Shown one piece after another: positions 11,031-24,300 of a stretch of 64,000 bases of DNA. How positions within the stretch are numbered: the stretch's first letter is position 1; every line of letters begins with the position of its first letter. The position numbers were made by a program, and so were the translations under genes. Under the pieces are notes generated by a model that made no database searches, was not told the origin of the DNA, and saw only the letters and a list, made by a program, of their open reading frames with translations. Source of the DNA: Beaufortia kweichowensis. Lineage: Eukaryota > Chordata > Actinopteri > Cypriniformes > Gastromyzontidae. The DNA is taken from positions 1,818,079-1,882,078 of the forward strand of contig CM032801.1 in assembly GCA_019155185.1 (NCBI GenBank). The letters are read 5' to 3'.

Positions 11031-13114
11031 CTGAAAACAAACAAGATTGTTATTTTAAAGAGCAAAGCTACAAACAGCTCAGTGCAAAATAACCGAATAT
11101 CATGAACCTCATTTGTCATATACCTTCTATAAATATATGCATTTCTAAAAGTAAAAATCATGTAATTCATGATAAATACAGTCATGCCATCAAAAATTTT
11201 CACAATTTTAATTGACTGATTAACCTGTTAACTGTTCCACAGGTCACTATTGACTTTAATATTTCATAGCTGAATTATAATCATGACAAACTATATACTG
11301 AAACATCAAAGACTTACACATTTGACATGTTTGCATGACAATAAATAGTAACAATTTTTGGTAAAAAAAATGAAAATTTAATGTTATATTTAAAAACAAC
11401 TTAAACTGAAAACAAATTTAAAAAAATTGGATGCATTTTTATGTGTATACTGTGTGTTAATCATAATTACATAATTTTTACAGTTTAATAAATATGAGAG
11501 TTCAATTTTAAAGATCAGTAAGGCATATTAACATCAAAAATCCTAAATAAAGTTTAAAAATCATTGTAAAGTAGCGTCCATACCACAACTATAATCATAA
11601 CAATACAGGGAAAACGATATTGCAATATTTATAACGATATAATATACAACATTTTTACAACTAATGTGCACAACAAAACAAGATACAATTGAATTTAAAA
11701 GATTTACACATTTAAGCGAGCGAGTGCATTTACATATATTTTGTTGTCCATTTAACGGGTAAATCAATAAAAGCAGTATTGCTTTAACGATTGTGTTGTT
11801 GTGACCATTTATCAGCACAGCTATGATCCGCCTGTTGCAATTATGCAATTAACCAAAAGTGTGAGAAAACACTGCTCGTGCCGTTACATTCACCTGCTAT
11901 GTGTTATGTTAGTCAATCCAAAGCATTAGTGCCGAGGTGTGGAAACGAAAAGATCTGAGAGTTTGATTTGCAATCAGTGTAACAGCATACATATTGTTTT
12001 CTTATTTGTAATCCAATAACTGAAACTGGCCCGTGTCTCGAATTCTCATCAGCATGCCACCCGTATTCCCATCTCTATCATTCCAGATAATGATGCCACA
12101 GATGAGCATAAAAACAGTAAATGAAAACTTCTGCGCAGACTTGAGTAAATACATCTATTCCGCCCTCTAATTATGCTTCTTGACTGTTCTACATTTCAAT
12201 ATTTCAATTCACAGCAGCGTGCTGCTAACTTCCTTTGTGAGATGTGGACACCCATGGGCTTTTTTTATTCGGTTTTAAAGAAGCGTTTGGGCATATGAAT
12301 AATCAACACCCCAATTTAACACACCTGAAGAAGTCAATGGTAAAACAAAATATATTAGTTCCAATTTCATCTTGAGACAAACAACTTCTTGTTTTTCTCT
12401 ACACAAGCTTTGATGGCACCAGACTGCCTTTCACGCTGCTATTTCCATCCTGTTTTTTGCTTTTATTGTCTTTCGTTTTTTAAAACATATTCCAGGGTGC
12501 CTATTAAAAGTTCCCCTCACCTTGTCTTTCTAAAACTAAGGGTGCGTAAACTTTATGTATCGTGCGGCTTGTAAAGAATTATCTGATGTTCACAGGCGGG
12601 TCTCTGTGAGGGCCCTATGTGTGAAGTCATGATTGTAATTGTGCGTCCAGCTAGTCCTTGAGCAACATTTCTTTATCTTTTCACCTGCGGTAAAGATGTT
12701 TTGATGCACATCCAACTTTCACACTGCAGAGAATTTTATATCTGCACATATTAAATACAACGATTGAAAGGAAGAAAAAATAGTTACAAATCAAAGGCGA
12801 AACTCAATCCAATCAAAAAACTGACGATAATCATTCATATTCTTAACAAGCATTAATGATGGCAGCTACAGCCCAGTCATTAGTGTATAATTTAATATTT
12901 CATTCTGAATCAGCGCTCCATCTCCTTGATAAGGAGACAATTTTGGTTTTGGCAGAGACAACTGAAAAGAAGGTTATTCTCCGTGTATAGTGTGAATGCG
13001 TCAGGAACACGTCTGGGTCTTATTTCATAAACATACAGTAAAAAAACGGTATGGATGATATTTAGATTGATGGATTTTCTATTAAGATCACTGTAACATC
13101 ATTTTAATAATAAT

Positions 13115-13159
13115 ACTTTACTTTACTTTACTATACTTTACTTTACTTTACTTTAATTT
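13115..13159 (+). repeat. (CTTTA)n simple repeat
   Basis: About nine CTTTA units with one variant unit (ctata). The sequence after it (ttgtctgtacagaag...) could be the 3' end of an old minus-strand retroposon whose tail is this repeat, but that is inference. Confidence 0.9.
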
Positions 13160-15610
13160 ATTGTCTGTACAGAAGTTCTGGACAGAAATTCATATTTGAC
13201 ACTGGCAAACATACAATCAACAATATACATACACATACATTACTCTAAAATACATAAAACACACATTACCCTGATAAAAACATGTAAACAAGTTACATGT
13301 TACAATGTTTAATATTTAACTACAATGTGTAACATACTGTCATAGAAAGAGATTAAGAGGCAGGATCTATATGCTATCCATACACAACAACTATGAACAA
13401 ACACAAAACAGAAGCACATGAAACAGCATGCAACACATTTAGTAGGTGACAGGAAACAGAGAAAAAAAGAAAGAAAGAAACAAATAGTAATATAAAATGG
13501 GCAGAACTGTCATGAAAAAAAGTGGCAAAAAGCTAAAAACCGTAAAGGTCCTAAAAGGCTCAATAGATTACTTTATGCAGAATATAATTTCTTTCGAATT
13601 TCTGACCTTGTGAGGTTTATTTCTGAAATTCAAGCATCATTACTAAACTAACATAACTAAATTGTGTGGAACATAGATGAACCTCGTTTCATTTGGGCTG
13701 TGTTATATATATATTAAGCTGACGAGGGGTTTTTCTGGCGATGTCTGGCACACGAGCTGCTGTGTGAAGCCTTTCTACTTCTTTTCAAGAAAGTGAAGTT
13801 CAACAGAGCATGAAAACCAGGTTCAGCTGAGGAGGCAAAGAAGTGAGAAACAGAATTGAACGTGCATTACAAAAGCCAGACAACAGAGAGTAAACCTGAC
13901 AAAAGCTCAGTGTGTTTGAAGAGAGCTGTGCAGATAACACAAGAGAAGAAACATTGGGACAACATAAATATAATGTGAAATATAAAATGTGAAAATGCTG
14001 ATGAATTCCTGAGCAAAAATGGGAAATTCTTTAAAGTTTAAAGACATTCTGGAAGCTGCTTTATTTTAATATGCGAGTTGAAATTAGGATATGCATTTTC
14101 AATGTGTTTTTTCGGACGCTATCAGACATTAAACAGAGTCCCTGCTCTACATTAAGTGTTCATGGTCATTATTAAGGTTGAAGGGATTAAAATGAAAATG
14201 TGATTCTGTCAGATCTGTTTTATCTCATTTATTGCTCAAACCCAAAGTGTCACTACACACATTTTTATAATAAAAAGACTGGACCAACGCACTTTTCCAA
14301 CACATTGAAATTCCCTTTTCAAGATCATTCTGCATATGCTAAAAATAACTGGTATTACTGGTCTATTGTATTACTATTACATAAATAGTAATGGTAATAG
14401 TAATATAACGGTATTGTCTAGAAATGCATATTTACATTTATTGTAATCTAAATTACTATCATTACTATATTACACAACTGAATATCAGTCTGCTGGGTTT
14501 AGGGAAGTCATAAATAAAGATCGAGTTGAGCAGGAGATGTGAGGTCTTCAAAGAGAATGGCCTTTATTTTATTCACATGTTGTAGCCAAATTTATTCAAG
14601 CTCTGGCAACGGTGTCAGAGAGGTCAGGAGAACAGGCTCACTTTGATGACTGATGCCAATAACTGCTGGAAATCAAGGCCACAGACAACATCATGAGCGG
14701 AGCAGAGGGGAATTTCAACAAGAAATCCTTTGAATTGCAGATTCTGAGTTCGTCACTTTGTTTTTAACCTTCCAATGATTCTTTCAGAAGGAAACAGTGA
14801 GGTTTGGGCTTTACATTAAATTAGGTTTATTGCAATTGAAAAGTATTGCTGTTAAAACGCATATCGTTTTTTTTTGTTAGTAATGATGATGAGTTACATA
14901 TATTTCAATATATAATTTATAATTTTATAAAATAAACTTGAAACTTATACTTTCAAAGGTATTTCAGATATATTAACACTTCCATTTTTCATAACAGCGT
15001 GTTAAAGTCACTGTAATGCCCCGACTCACTTTAATTTACCTTTATGCACAATTTGACATTGACTAAAGAGACATATTTTTCTCTTTTCTGACAAAACTTG
15101 ACATGACAGGTCATCCAGCGTCTGTCCGTGAGGAAATTGCTTTGCAGAAGTCAAAGTAATCTTGGTGGTTTTCTCCGAGTAGCATGTACTCTAAACATTA
15201 GCTTCTTAAATCTGACCACCTGTCAGCTGTCCATCTCTCAACCAAATCTCATTCCCTCACGTCTGCTTGAATATCTGTCACAGACGTTCACTCAGGGCAC
15301 TGGCACTGAAATAGCTCACACTGTACACACTTACAATAAAAGGGCTTTATTCCACTGAATAATACCTTTAAAAATTTTTATTTTGTTGCCTGTAATTTTG
15401 TTCTCTGCTGGTTATTCTAATAATTGTGCTGTCATGATTTTTTATACAAAAGTAAAAACGATCAATGAACTTTATTTAAACTAATGCAAAACAACATGCA
15501 AATATTTTTTTCTAACAAAATACTTATTTTAAACGCTGTATTACAGCCTCTGGATGGTTAATCAAATTGTTTATTTTGCTTTGTATAAAGCAATATACAG
15601 TATCTTAAAG

Positions 15611-15995
15611 CAGGGTTTCCCAAACTAGGGTTTGCGAACCCCTGGTGGTTCACTAGGGAATTGCAAGGGGTTCGTGAGTTAAGTTGAAAAACAATGAATA
15701 ACAATTAAATCATAATGTAAACAAATCGTTTTATTAAAAATAAAAAATAAAACAACATTAGACAACATAAAACAAACGTTTAATGTACCAATGAAAGAAA
15801 TGACAAGATGAAGGTGCAATAACAGGTAATAATAACTGTAAAATACTACTGATAAAATTTTTTAAAGTGATAAAAAATGTTTTTCGATTTAAACATGCAA
15901 ATGTGGTATTAAATTATTGAAATATTTATTTAAATCTCAGGCTGTACTTTAAGTAAAAAAATTAGGTCGAGGGGGTTCGGCTAACAACAAACCCC
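15611..15995 (+). mobile_element. Degenerate hAT-like non-autonomous element
   Basis: Starts cagggtttcccaaactaggg, a terminal sequence I associate with hAT-type elements in cyprinids, followed by gcgaacccctgg and ggggttcgtgag. The right half ends agggggttcggcta. A matching right terminal repeat is not seen, so it is truncated or decayed. The right half is related to 63,030-63,205. Confidence 0.55.
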
Positions 15996-17488
15996 TTTAG
16001 TAGAGTGCATTGACGTAAAGCTGTAAATAAAAAATGACAAAAATGTTACAAAAATTTGCATTAGCTTATTTTTATTTTTTTTATTTAGCGTATCTTAACT
16101 TTTTAATTTAATGATTCACATGCTCCCATTGGAATTTCTAATTTCATCAAAAACTTGAACAATGAATTTACATAAATGTAACAAAAAACAGCAAAAATAT
16201 TTTGCTCCCCTCACTAAAGAATACTTGGATGATGCTTGACTTTAAGTGCTCTTTTTTTTTGTTGCTTTGTGGTCACTACAGTAAGCTGTTCTGAATCTTT
16301 TTGTAATCCAGCTCACCTTAATATTAAACTGTATTATGATACTAACCAAATATAAATTACATTATTACTGTAATAAAAGTATTTCTGTGATTTATTCACC
16401 TTAAGATCTTCTCAGTTGCACAATGATTAAGGTCATCTCAAACAATCAGGCAACCGCAACAGGCCCAGTTAAGAAGATTATGTTTATTGAGGACATTATT
16501 ACGGTTACCCAGAGAAAAATGAAATTCTTTGGAGTATGAAAAGAACATGAACATCCTACATAAACTTCAACTAGAGCCAAAACCTCCCCAGTATCTCATA
16601 TAAAGGATCATAAACCTGCATTCTGCTCTGGGCTGGTCTTGCCAAAACCATTTCAGCAAGTTGGAAGCGTCATATTTTTTTTGTTACATCCCTACAGTAC
16701 ATCCCATGTGCAGTGATAAACTGGTAAATACCCAAACATGAAAACACTGGTGACCGTTTAGACGTATAGGAGCAGACCTAAACATACAGACAACAAACAC
16801 AAAGCTGTACTATTGAGCTATTGATTTCCCAGTGTTGTTCTGGGGGTTTAAGTAGCACATTGTCTGTGGAAAAGGATGCCCGAAAGCCTCGGAGTCTGTG
16901 GTCATGTGACGCCGGTGAGAAGACAATGCAGCCGAGTTGTTCTGGCCTTACAGAGGTGGCATTTAACAAACAGATGCGCTTTAGTTTCATATGGATTACT
17001 GCAACACTGGATCGGTCAGCAGCCTTTGGGTCAAGTCTCTTCCATGACATTCAAAAGCATTTTCAGTATTGATTCCATTCGGGTGGCATTAAAAGGAAAC
17101 CCTGGCCAGATTTTTAATGGGATGAGCGGTATATTTTGACTGCTGAAATCTCACTGAATATTATTTGAGACGTTCAATCAATCTAAAAGACTCCAAAAGG
17201 GCAGCGAGTACTTACGCCCTGATCGATGTTGGGTCTGGTGCTGGTAAATGTAATGGGCGGCACCCCGCATTTGTCTGTCATAAATGTCCTTGCTGTGCTC
17301 TGATCATTTGATTGCATTTATTTATTGTGTAATGTTGACTTTGTGTAATATATTTGTTAATGAATTATATTTTGTTGAAGGAAAAATACTGCTCACTGTC
17401 CTTTTTCCATTTAACCTTATAAATGTGACAAAAATAAATCTATTTCAAATACAGATTAAAGAAGTAGATAGTAGAAAGTAAACTACTC

Positions 17489-17558
17489 TGTAAAGCTGCT
17501 TTGAAACAATTCAACATTGTATAAAGCGTTACATGAATAAAGTTGAATTGAATTGAAA
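17489..17558 (+). repeat. Probable retroposon 3' tail
   Basis: The sequence ctgtaaagctgctttgaaac, then ttgtataaagcgttac, then a short ttgaattgaattgaa run is a repeat tail I have seen often in cyprinid introns. Only the end is present. The class (LINE or SINE) is uncertain. Confidence 0.5.
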
Positions 17559-19234
17559 GGACACCATCTGAAAAAAAAATTCAATAGGTTCAGTACAACC
17601 TATAGTACTATATATATCTTACAGGTGTCCAAAAGCATCCTAATTTACATAATAGTCCATAAATATTATAATATAATTAGAAATCCAACATTGTTTAGAT
17701 GTAAAATGGACTAAAGTGACAATAATATTTGCAATTATTTGTGTAAGGATTAATCACCAGTCATGTTTTCAAAATGGTGACATCCTTCATAACAAATTCC
17801 TATTTCTGCAGAATGTAAATATTATGCAGCTGCTGTTTACGGTAAGAATAAACATCCTGGTATTACAATTCTAATTCAGTGTAAACAGATTGTGCCGTTA
17901 TTTCATCAGCAGTCTCTGTGAAGTAATGTTATTGCACTTTCAGCAACTTTGTGTAATTTCAAGCCTGTGTTTTGGTGAAGCGGAAAGCAAATTTATTTGC
18001 GAGGGTGCCAAAGCGACCGTGCCGTCTCCGTGCTTCGCGCGTCAAGAGTAAGGACATGTTTATTCACTGAGCTTGAAGTTAATAGAGTTCAGTCCGAATC
18101 TTCCCGTGCGATACTCTCTCACTAAGCTACGACTTACCATTTGGCCACGATTGCAAACATTTGAAAAGACAAACAAGAATTGTAATGCATCTATTTAATG
18201 AAAGGATGTAGAGAGAAACAGGTGGGGAGAGGAAACAAGAGAAAGCATTAAAGCGGTGAATGCCGATCATCTGACAACGCCAGAAACAAACTCAAACTGA
18301 GCCTGAGCAACTGATATGTTTCCTGAATAATCTGTGTGATCGTTTGTTGTGCTTTCTCATTTCCATCTGAGTTTACCCAAGAACCTGAGACTGACAATAG
18401 ATCTCTGTGGATGGGACTAGTTTTCCCTGAGAAGGTCAGGTGCTGTAAATTCTTATTTAACAGCCATAGTAGAAATATTTCAGCCAAAAATAAAACAAAA
18501 AATACATTTAATTTTTTTATTATTTAAAACTAAAATAAACATTATTATCTCCATGTCTTTTCAAACCTCCAGGCTAAATGCAAGCTGTAGGAATTTTTTA
18601 TTTAATCAGTTTAAGAAATAAAAAAAGAAAACACAATACTGATATCAAAGACCATCTTGTGTGCTTCAATAAAGGCAAAATTTCAGAATCCCAATAGTGC
18701 ATAATAACATAAATGAATGGAAATGTATAAGACTCGAGATACAATATTTGACAATTTTTTATAACAATAAAAACTAAAAAAGTTAATGTTACTGTAATCT
18801 ATAAAAATATCCCAAATTAGTTTTTTTTAAAAAGACTTAAAAAACCTAATATCAAAAAATTAAAAAACTAGTGCATTTTCATATAATCAGTTTCTACTGT
18901 GACAGTTTTTTTTTATTTTCTGTCATAACTTTCCTGTTTTAAATGTTTCAAAATCTATTTAGATTATTTCTAAGAAGTTAAATTTCATATTTTATCTGTG
19001 ATTTCAGCATTTCGGAACCACATCTTGTTTATTTCAGTGACTTCATGAATGTCTAGACAAATGAATCCACAGCTGGACAATAGACGCTCCCATCTCAAAC
19101 TACAAAGATCTTGAGCAATAAATAAAATGATAATATTTATTATAACTCCAAAAACTTCAGACCGTTTTCCAAACACAAGCCTGAGATCAGAACAGATTGT
19201 GACATTATACAGCACCAGAGGTCAGTTCACTTAC

Positions 19235-19442
19235 CATATTGACGGAGCTTCTGTGCCACTGATCTCTAGAAAGTCATATCTGTCCTCCAGCTGGAAGTCT
19301 GTGAAGACCAAGGCGATGGTGTCTCCTGGCTCAGCAAGAATACTCCACGTGCAGTCAGCATTGTTCTCATACTCTGAAGGAAAGTGTGGACTTGATATTG
19401 TCCCCGTTGTTCCTCTTAATGTCCCACCGCAGGCTCCTTCAG
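19235..19442 (-). CDS. csmd1: csmd1 exon: second CUB domain, N-terminal two thirds
   Basis: This 208-nt exon encodes 68 whole codons plus split codons at both ends. It starts GACGGTLRG and carries the CUB signatures SSPHFPSEYENNADCTW, FTDFQLE and YDFLEI. The acceptor is ttttgcccag|ct, and the donor after ata tg is gtaagtg (phase 2), so tryptophan is split across the junction. It lies 829 bp downstream of the Sushi exon and 8.2 kb upstream of the exon that completes the CUB. The first two CUB cysteines are present. The antisense open frame across this exon is a shadow. The match to CSMD1 is strong by recall of the family. The domain is extracellular and probably binds ligand or calcium, but no partner can be named from sequence. 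Confidence 0.93.
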
Positions 19443-20271
19443 CTGGGCAAAACAGCACAAACGTTTTACAGATCAAGTTGAGGGTCAACAACACCTTTGT
19501 TTTGACTAATCAAGACTTGAAAAGTAAAGGTTTTTAATTGCAAAGAGTATGCAATTTCTGCAATATTCTATTGGTCTGACAAATGGATCCTGGATTGGTT
19601 GCGGCAAAAGTTGAGATTTCTGTCTACAGACCTTCTTAATTTGTCTTTGCATAATAAGCCTAAATATATCTAATTTTAACATTAACAAAATGAAGCACTT
19701 TCCATTTAAAAGTAACTTTAAAAAAGATAAAACTCACCAGAAGCAATTGGGCGCAACATTGTTTGATGATTATCTACAGTAAACTTTGCTCCAGAAATAT
19801 ATTTTCTATTTATCTTAAAAAGTTCTCAAATATGAATCAAACAAACATCTTTGAGGTAAATGATTTGACTAACAAGTTGACTAACAAGACTAACATTTCA
19901 ACTCATCAAATTTGGGTAAATAGTTTCAACTTATTTTTATAAGCTAAAGAAACTCACCATTTGTAATGCAAAGTTGATTGGACTTGAAAATTTTTAACAG
20001 TGTGATGGAGTTCCTTTAGCTTATAAAATATGTTTTTAAAAAAACTATTTTAACTTAATTTGATGAGTTGAAATGATTTGAAATAAGTTGAAATAGTAAA
20101 AATGGTTGAAATGACTTGTAAAGCAAGTTGATTTGACTTAAAAATTAAGGCAGCAGAGATTTTATTTATAGTGTAGGTGTTTCAATATATTTATTTTTTT
20201 AAGGTTTTTGCATCATCATGGGATTCCTGAAATTTAAATCCACTAGGCCATGCAATCATACGACATCTTAC
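19443..20271 (-). other. 829-bp csmd1 intron between Sushi1 and CUB2
   Basis: The shortest intron but one among those seen. Its right two thirds are taken up by an inverted-repeat element (19,860-20,140). Positions 19,443-19,860 are AT-rich with no recognised feature. Confidence 0.85.
19860..20140. mobile_element. Inverted-repeat element with long imperfect arms
   Basis: Left arm 19,894-19,948 (caactcatcaaattt ... tataagctaaa) pairs with right arm 20,015-20,075 (tttagcttataaaa ... aatttgatgagttg). Further out, gtca/acttg-rich ends also mirror each other. Non-coding. It resembles a DNA-transposon-derived repeat common in cyprinids. Confidence 0.65.
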
Positions 20272-20466
20272 CTCTGCAAAACGGTGCTGGGAAATCCCAT
20301 GACGCACCACTTCCCGGACTCACTATGCACGTGAGAATCGCATGCCCCTCCAAAACGTATCCCATCACACAACTGTAGCGAATCTTGTCGCCAACGTTGT
20401 ACCTGGACCCGTGGATGATTCCTCTCGGTATCAGCCCTGGGTTTCCACAGGTGTGACTGGGTAGCA
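20272..20466 (-). CDS. csmd1: csmd1 exon: first Sushi (CCP) domain
   Basis: This 195-nt coding exon encodes a complete Sushi/CCP module. It opens with TCGNPG and closes with a WDFPAPFC motif. The four cysteines expected of a Sushi fold are present (TCGN, YSC, LTC, FCR), with the usual late tryptophan. On the minus strand the acceptor is ...ccgttgcag|tg and the donor is aga g|gtaag. It enters needing one upstream base and leaves in phase 1; the split codon joins the next exon as alanine. CSMD proteins are large neuronal and epithelial type I membrane proteins with alternating CUB and Sushi domains, linked in the literature to complement control and synapse biology. From memory of the vertebrate proteins this is the Sushi that follows the first CUB of CSMD1; CSMD2 or CSMD3 are less likely. 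Assignment to one teleost duplicate cannot be made here. Confidence 0.9.
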
Positions 20467-21290
20467 CTGCAACGGAAACCACAAAAATGGGTCAGAACTA
20501 AGTTTCTACATCACGCTGAGTCTTTCACTCTTTGTTTGCTCTTTTCATCCTCGAACACAGACTGAAAGCCAAACTCTGGAGATCTCAGTCTCTCTGCGAG
20601 TCTTTACAGAGCATGAACATCTGAAGCTGATCTCGAGCACCGCACGTGAGTTGTGATCATGATGCTGTTTGAAGGTAAGCATTTCATGTTGACAACACAA
20701 GCGCATGAATCAGTACTGCACTCTGTTCATCTGCGTCGACTGTTCAAAGAGAATCCATGCGAAACATTTTAGACTTTGGGAGATGATGGCGTAAGAATTT
20801 GGAAATCTCAAAAAGGAGAGCATTAACTTCACATTATAAAACATATGCATTAATTGTGTGATGTAAAGTTCACATCACTGGAGGATCAGACTGATTAAGT
20901 AAAAGACACACATTGGTGCTGGCCATAATAGAATTCTATATAGACATCTGATTGGTGTTAGCAAAAAGTACGCCTTTTTCCACAGTCAACTACAACTTTT
21001 TCTTTACAATGCAGCCAAGCAAACAAACTAACAAAAAAGTTTAGCCTAGCGTTGGTCTAGCAAAAGTAATCTTTTTACAAAAGAACAATCCCTTGACTTT
21101 GAAGTTCAAAGCTAATTGGTCAGATCTGTCACATTGTAGAGAAACAAACTCTGCTTCAGTTTATTGCTGGCAAACAAAGTATTGAAAAGTTGGCTGCTGC
21201 TGTCTCTATGAATATTCAGCCCCTTTTGCTATGTCAATGCTACTTGTACAGTGATACTCATGCCTGACTGGACAGAGCCTGATATTTTAC

Positions 21291-21364
21291 AGTTTATAAA
21301 CGTTTATAACTAGTTTATAAACGTTTATAACTCATTTATAAACGTTTATAACTAGTTTATAAAC
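21291..21364 (+). repeat. 21-bp tandem repeat of palindromic units
   Basis: Three full units and one half unit of agtttataaacgtttataac-t type. Each unit is nearly its own reverse complement (tttataaacgtttataa core), so the array can form repeated small cruciforms. Confidence 0.9.
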
Positions 21365-24300
21365 AACAAATATATGGAGGCTTCCATTCCAAAAGCACTT
21401 TTCTCCAGTTGTACATGTCAAAGAATCTTACTGCTCCCAACCAAGAAAAGCATCTGTGTTCAAGGTAAAGTGCTCCTGAAGTCAAACTAGCCTTGGGTTT
21501 GCGTCTGCTTAATGAATCCTGGGAGACTTAGACGTGCCCACCCACATTCATCCCAACTCACTCACACATCCAATGCCATGTGCACACCTTACAAATAAAA
21601 AACCTGCAGAGTAACAACAAGCCAAACAATGTTGTTTTAATGTTACAGCAGTTTTCTGTACACTGACATGAGCCTTCTTGAAAAGCTTCTGAAATGCACA
21701 ATACTGTACTTTTATGAGCATGTTCATCTCACTCTCTTATAGCTTTGATTTACAAGCTTTGTAAGTCACTAAAGGATTCTGGAAGGTTTACTTTTCTAAC
21801 TCACTTTTATAACTATATGTACATTGTGATCCTCCAGACATGTGAGGTGCCGGGAGGAATGATGTTACGCAACCCTTGTGGCACATTACAAAGCTATATC
21901 TAGAGGCTGACATTTAAAAACTGCATTTTGATTCAGTTACGTTCAATGATAGACCTGATCCGAGTGGTCTCTTAAGATTTTATCTTAGTGGAACTGTTAC
22001 TAACTACAGAAGGTGGAATCGTTTCTTAAAGAAGAATACAAATAAATCTCTAACAATAACATTACTGAACTTTAACAAAGTAGATGTGATGACAGCACAC
22101 CAACTGACCAGCCACAGTCTGTTAATTGACCAATTTAATGTACAGTACTATATACTGTATCAAACAAAATGACAAAAACTGTAAGATTTGATTGTTTTGC
22201 ACTACGTAACTTCTGAGGGTCACGACACATCGTTTCTCATTAGTCTTCTTGGAAATAAAGTTGTGTTTACAAGTTCCAGAGCTGATCTTTGAAATATATT
22301 TATAGTTGTGTTTAAGGCAGTGTTGGTAGCTGAATATTTAAGTCAGACAGTCTCTTTCTGTCCAAACAAAAGGACTTCAAACTGTTGGAATGAGGACCAG
22401 ACTTTATATCACAAGTTACTGGAGACAACAGTGTCTGTGATGACACCTTTCTTTGGCCTCTTTTCTTACCATTAAAGACAAAAGTTATCATCAAAGGTTT
22501 TCATTTTACTGATAACTCAGATGTCAACATTTGGTGGTTTAAATATCCATGTGAGGTCTCTCTCTACATTTTGTTTGTTCATGTTTAAAGCATGATTTTT
22601 CATTCTTATGTGCTGTTTTCAGAATTGTCACACCCATGTCCATATTCCTCATAAAATCACACATGAACAGAAAATAAAATAACTGTTTAATGTTCTTTTA
22701 AGAGTCATCCCTTCTTCATTTGTTGGGTATTATTGCTTTTAGTTTGTGCTTTTTACTTTACAGAAATCCTGCAAAGTATCACATCCACAACGCATGTATA
22801 TTACCCTCATCGTAAATAGAAAACACTTGTGTTATTCTGGACTCTATCGACTGAATATACGAGTAATAAATACATTCTCTGAGAATTTGAAATTCAAGTT
22901 GTAAAGTTGTGAAAATGTCACATACACAATGTTAAAATTACCAGAATTAACTTGCATATCAAAATATGAAAAAGCACAGTTCTAATGTACTATGTTACCT
23001 ATAAGTGTGTTATGGGTTCATGTGGATATTAGAGAATCCCGTTTTTGGCCTAGCCACATGCTAACACTAAATTTAGTTAAAACAGAGCCTACTGTGTTTT
23101 GAATGCATCACTTAATAAGGATCTATTTGAGTTGTCTGTGTTGGAGGTATAGTCTCTCACTAGGTTTTGAAACAGATTTTTATCATGTCTGTTTTTGGTC
23201 AAATCCTGTTTTGGCAACATAGTGTTAAAGCCCATGTAGGAAATGTCCTTCAAGCATTTGCAACTAAGCAATTTAAATTACACAGTAAATAGAGCACATT
23301 GAGAGCTGGATTAGGAAGTGTGTGCATTCATTTCAATCAGCCCTGTATGTACTGTATAGGGTCTCGTTTAGATACAGCACATCTACATGTGTGTTTAAGC
23401 AATGTGATTACCACAAGTAAACATATTTATATTCACACTTAAACAGGCAGCACATACTAAGCAGAATATTATTCAAATCAGCTCAAAATCGTGTCCTAAA
23501 CTGACGTGGCTTAGTTGGATCCAGTGCTTTTGGATTCGCTGTTTCCAGGCACAACTATACATTCATATTCATGGTATTGCACTCAAAATGCGCTCGGCTC
23601 CAGCGAAAAATCGGTGTCCCAGAAGACACAGGAACCAGCCTACGAAATGTTGTCTGGCTCTATTTTAAGCATTTAGGACTTGCAATTGATTTAATCTGGA
23701 ATAATTCATTGTGGAAATGTCTGTCCTGAGATCTCAGTACACTGGAATAGCTCTGTTCATTAATCCCGTTTTTAAATTGACGGTCTGCCATGTGGGATTT
23801 AAAGGAAGTTTGGTAAATATTTGATTTATTGTCTGATTAATGATAGCTGAAGGCCAATGCGATGAAATCTGAATGAAGGAATAGGAAATGAGCATTGTTT
23901 TTTTTGTTAATGCTGATTCTTTTTGTGCCTTGATATTATACTTTATATATTAAATGAATTTATGTATTAGATTTTTTTCTTGTTTATTTAAATAATTAAT
24001 TTAACCATGCAACTGCAATAATTGTTCTTTATTTCTCAACATTTTTGCTCATTAAACCAAATGTCTTCCCAATAACACTGTATATTAGAACCTACATTTC
24101 AAAGTACTGTTACCTACAAACTAAATATACACTAAATAAACAAAATTTTACTGTAAATGAGTTTGAATGCAATACAATGAAACCTTGCAGCATAATACAA
24201 TGCCTTTTGTTATCAGTACTAAAATGCTGCTTAAAATGCTGTTGTTTGTGCTGTATGTTTTACATAATTCTGCTGTAAAAACAGTCAAAAATGTTAAAAA

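Larger units (their letters stand above)
11031..19234 (-). other. csmd1 intron splitting CUB2
   Basis: This 8.2-kb intron contains a CTTTA simple repeat (13,115-13,159), a degenerate hAT-like element (15,611-15,995) and a probable retroposon tail (17,489-17,558). The remaining stretches (11,031-13,110, 13,160-15,600, 16,000-17,480, 17,560-19,234) show nothing I recognise. The overlapping open frames around 16,780-17,140 exist on both strands and match no family. Confidence 0.6.

Noticed and set aside
16778..17139. Overlapping 80-90 codon frames on both strands
   Set aside because: Frames open on both strands with no recognisable domain indicate base composition, not a gene.
19127..19537. 136-codon plus-strand open frame
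   Set aside because: It is antisense to the csmd1 CUB2 exon and its intron edges; the minus-strand reading has splice sites, phase and family match.
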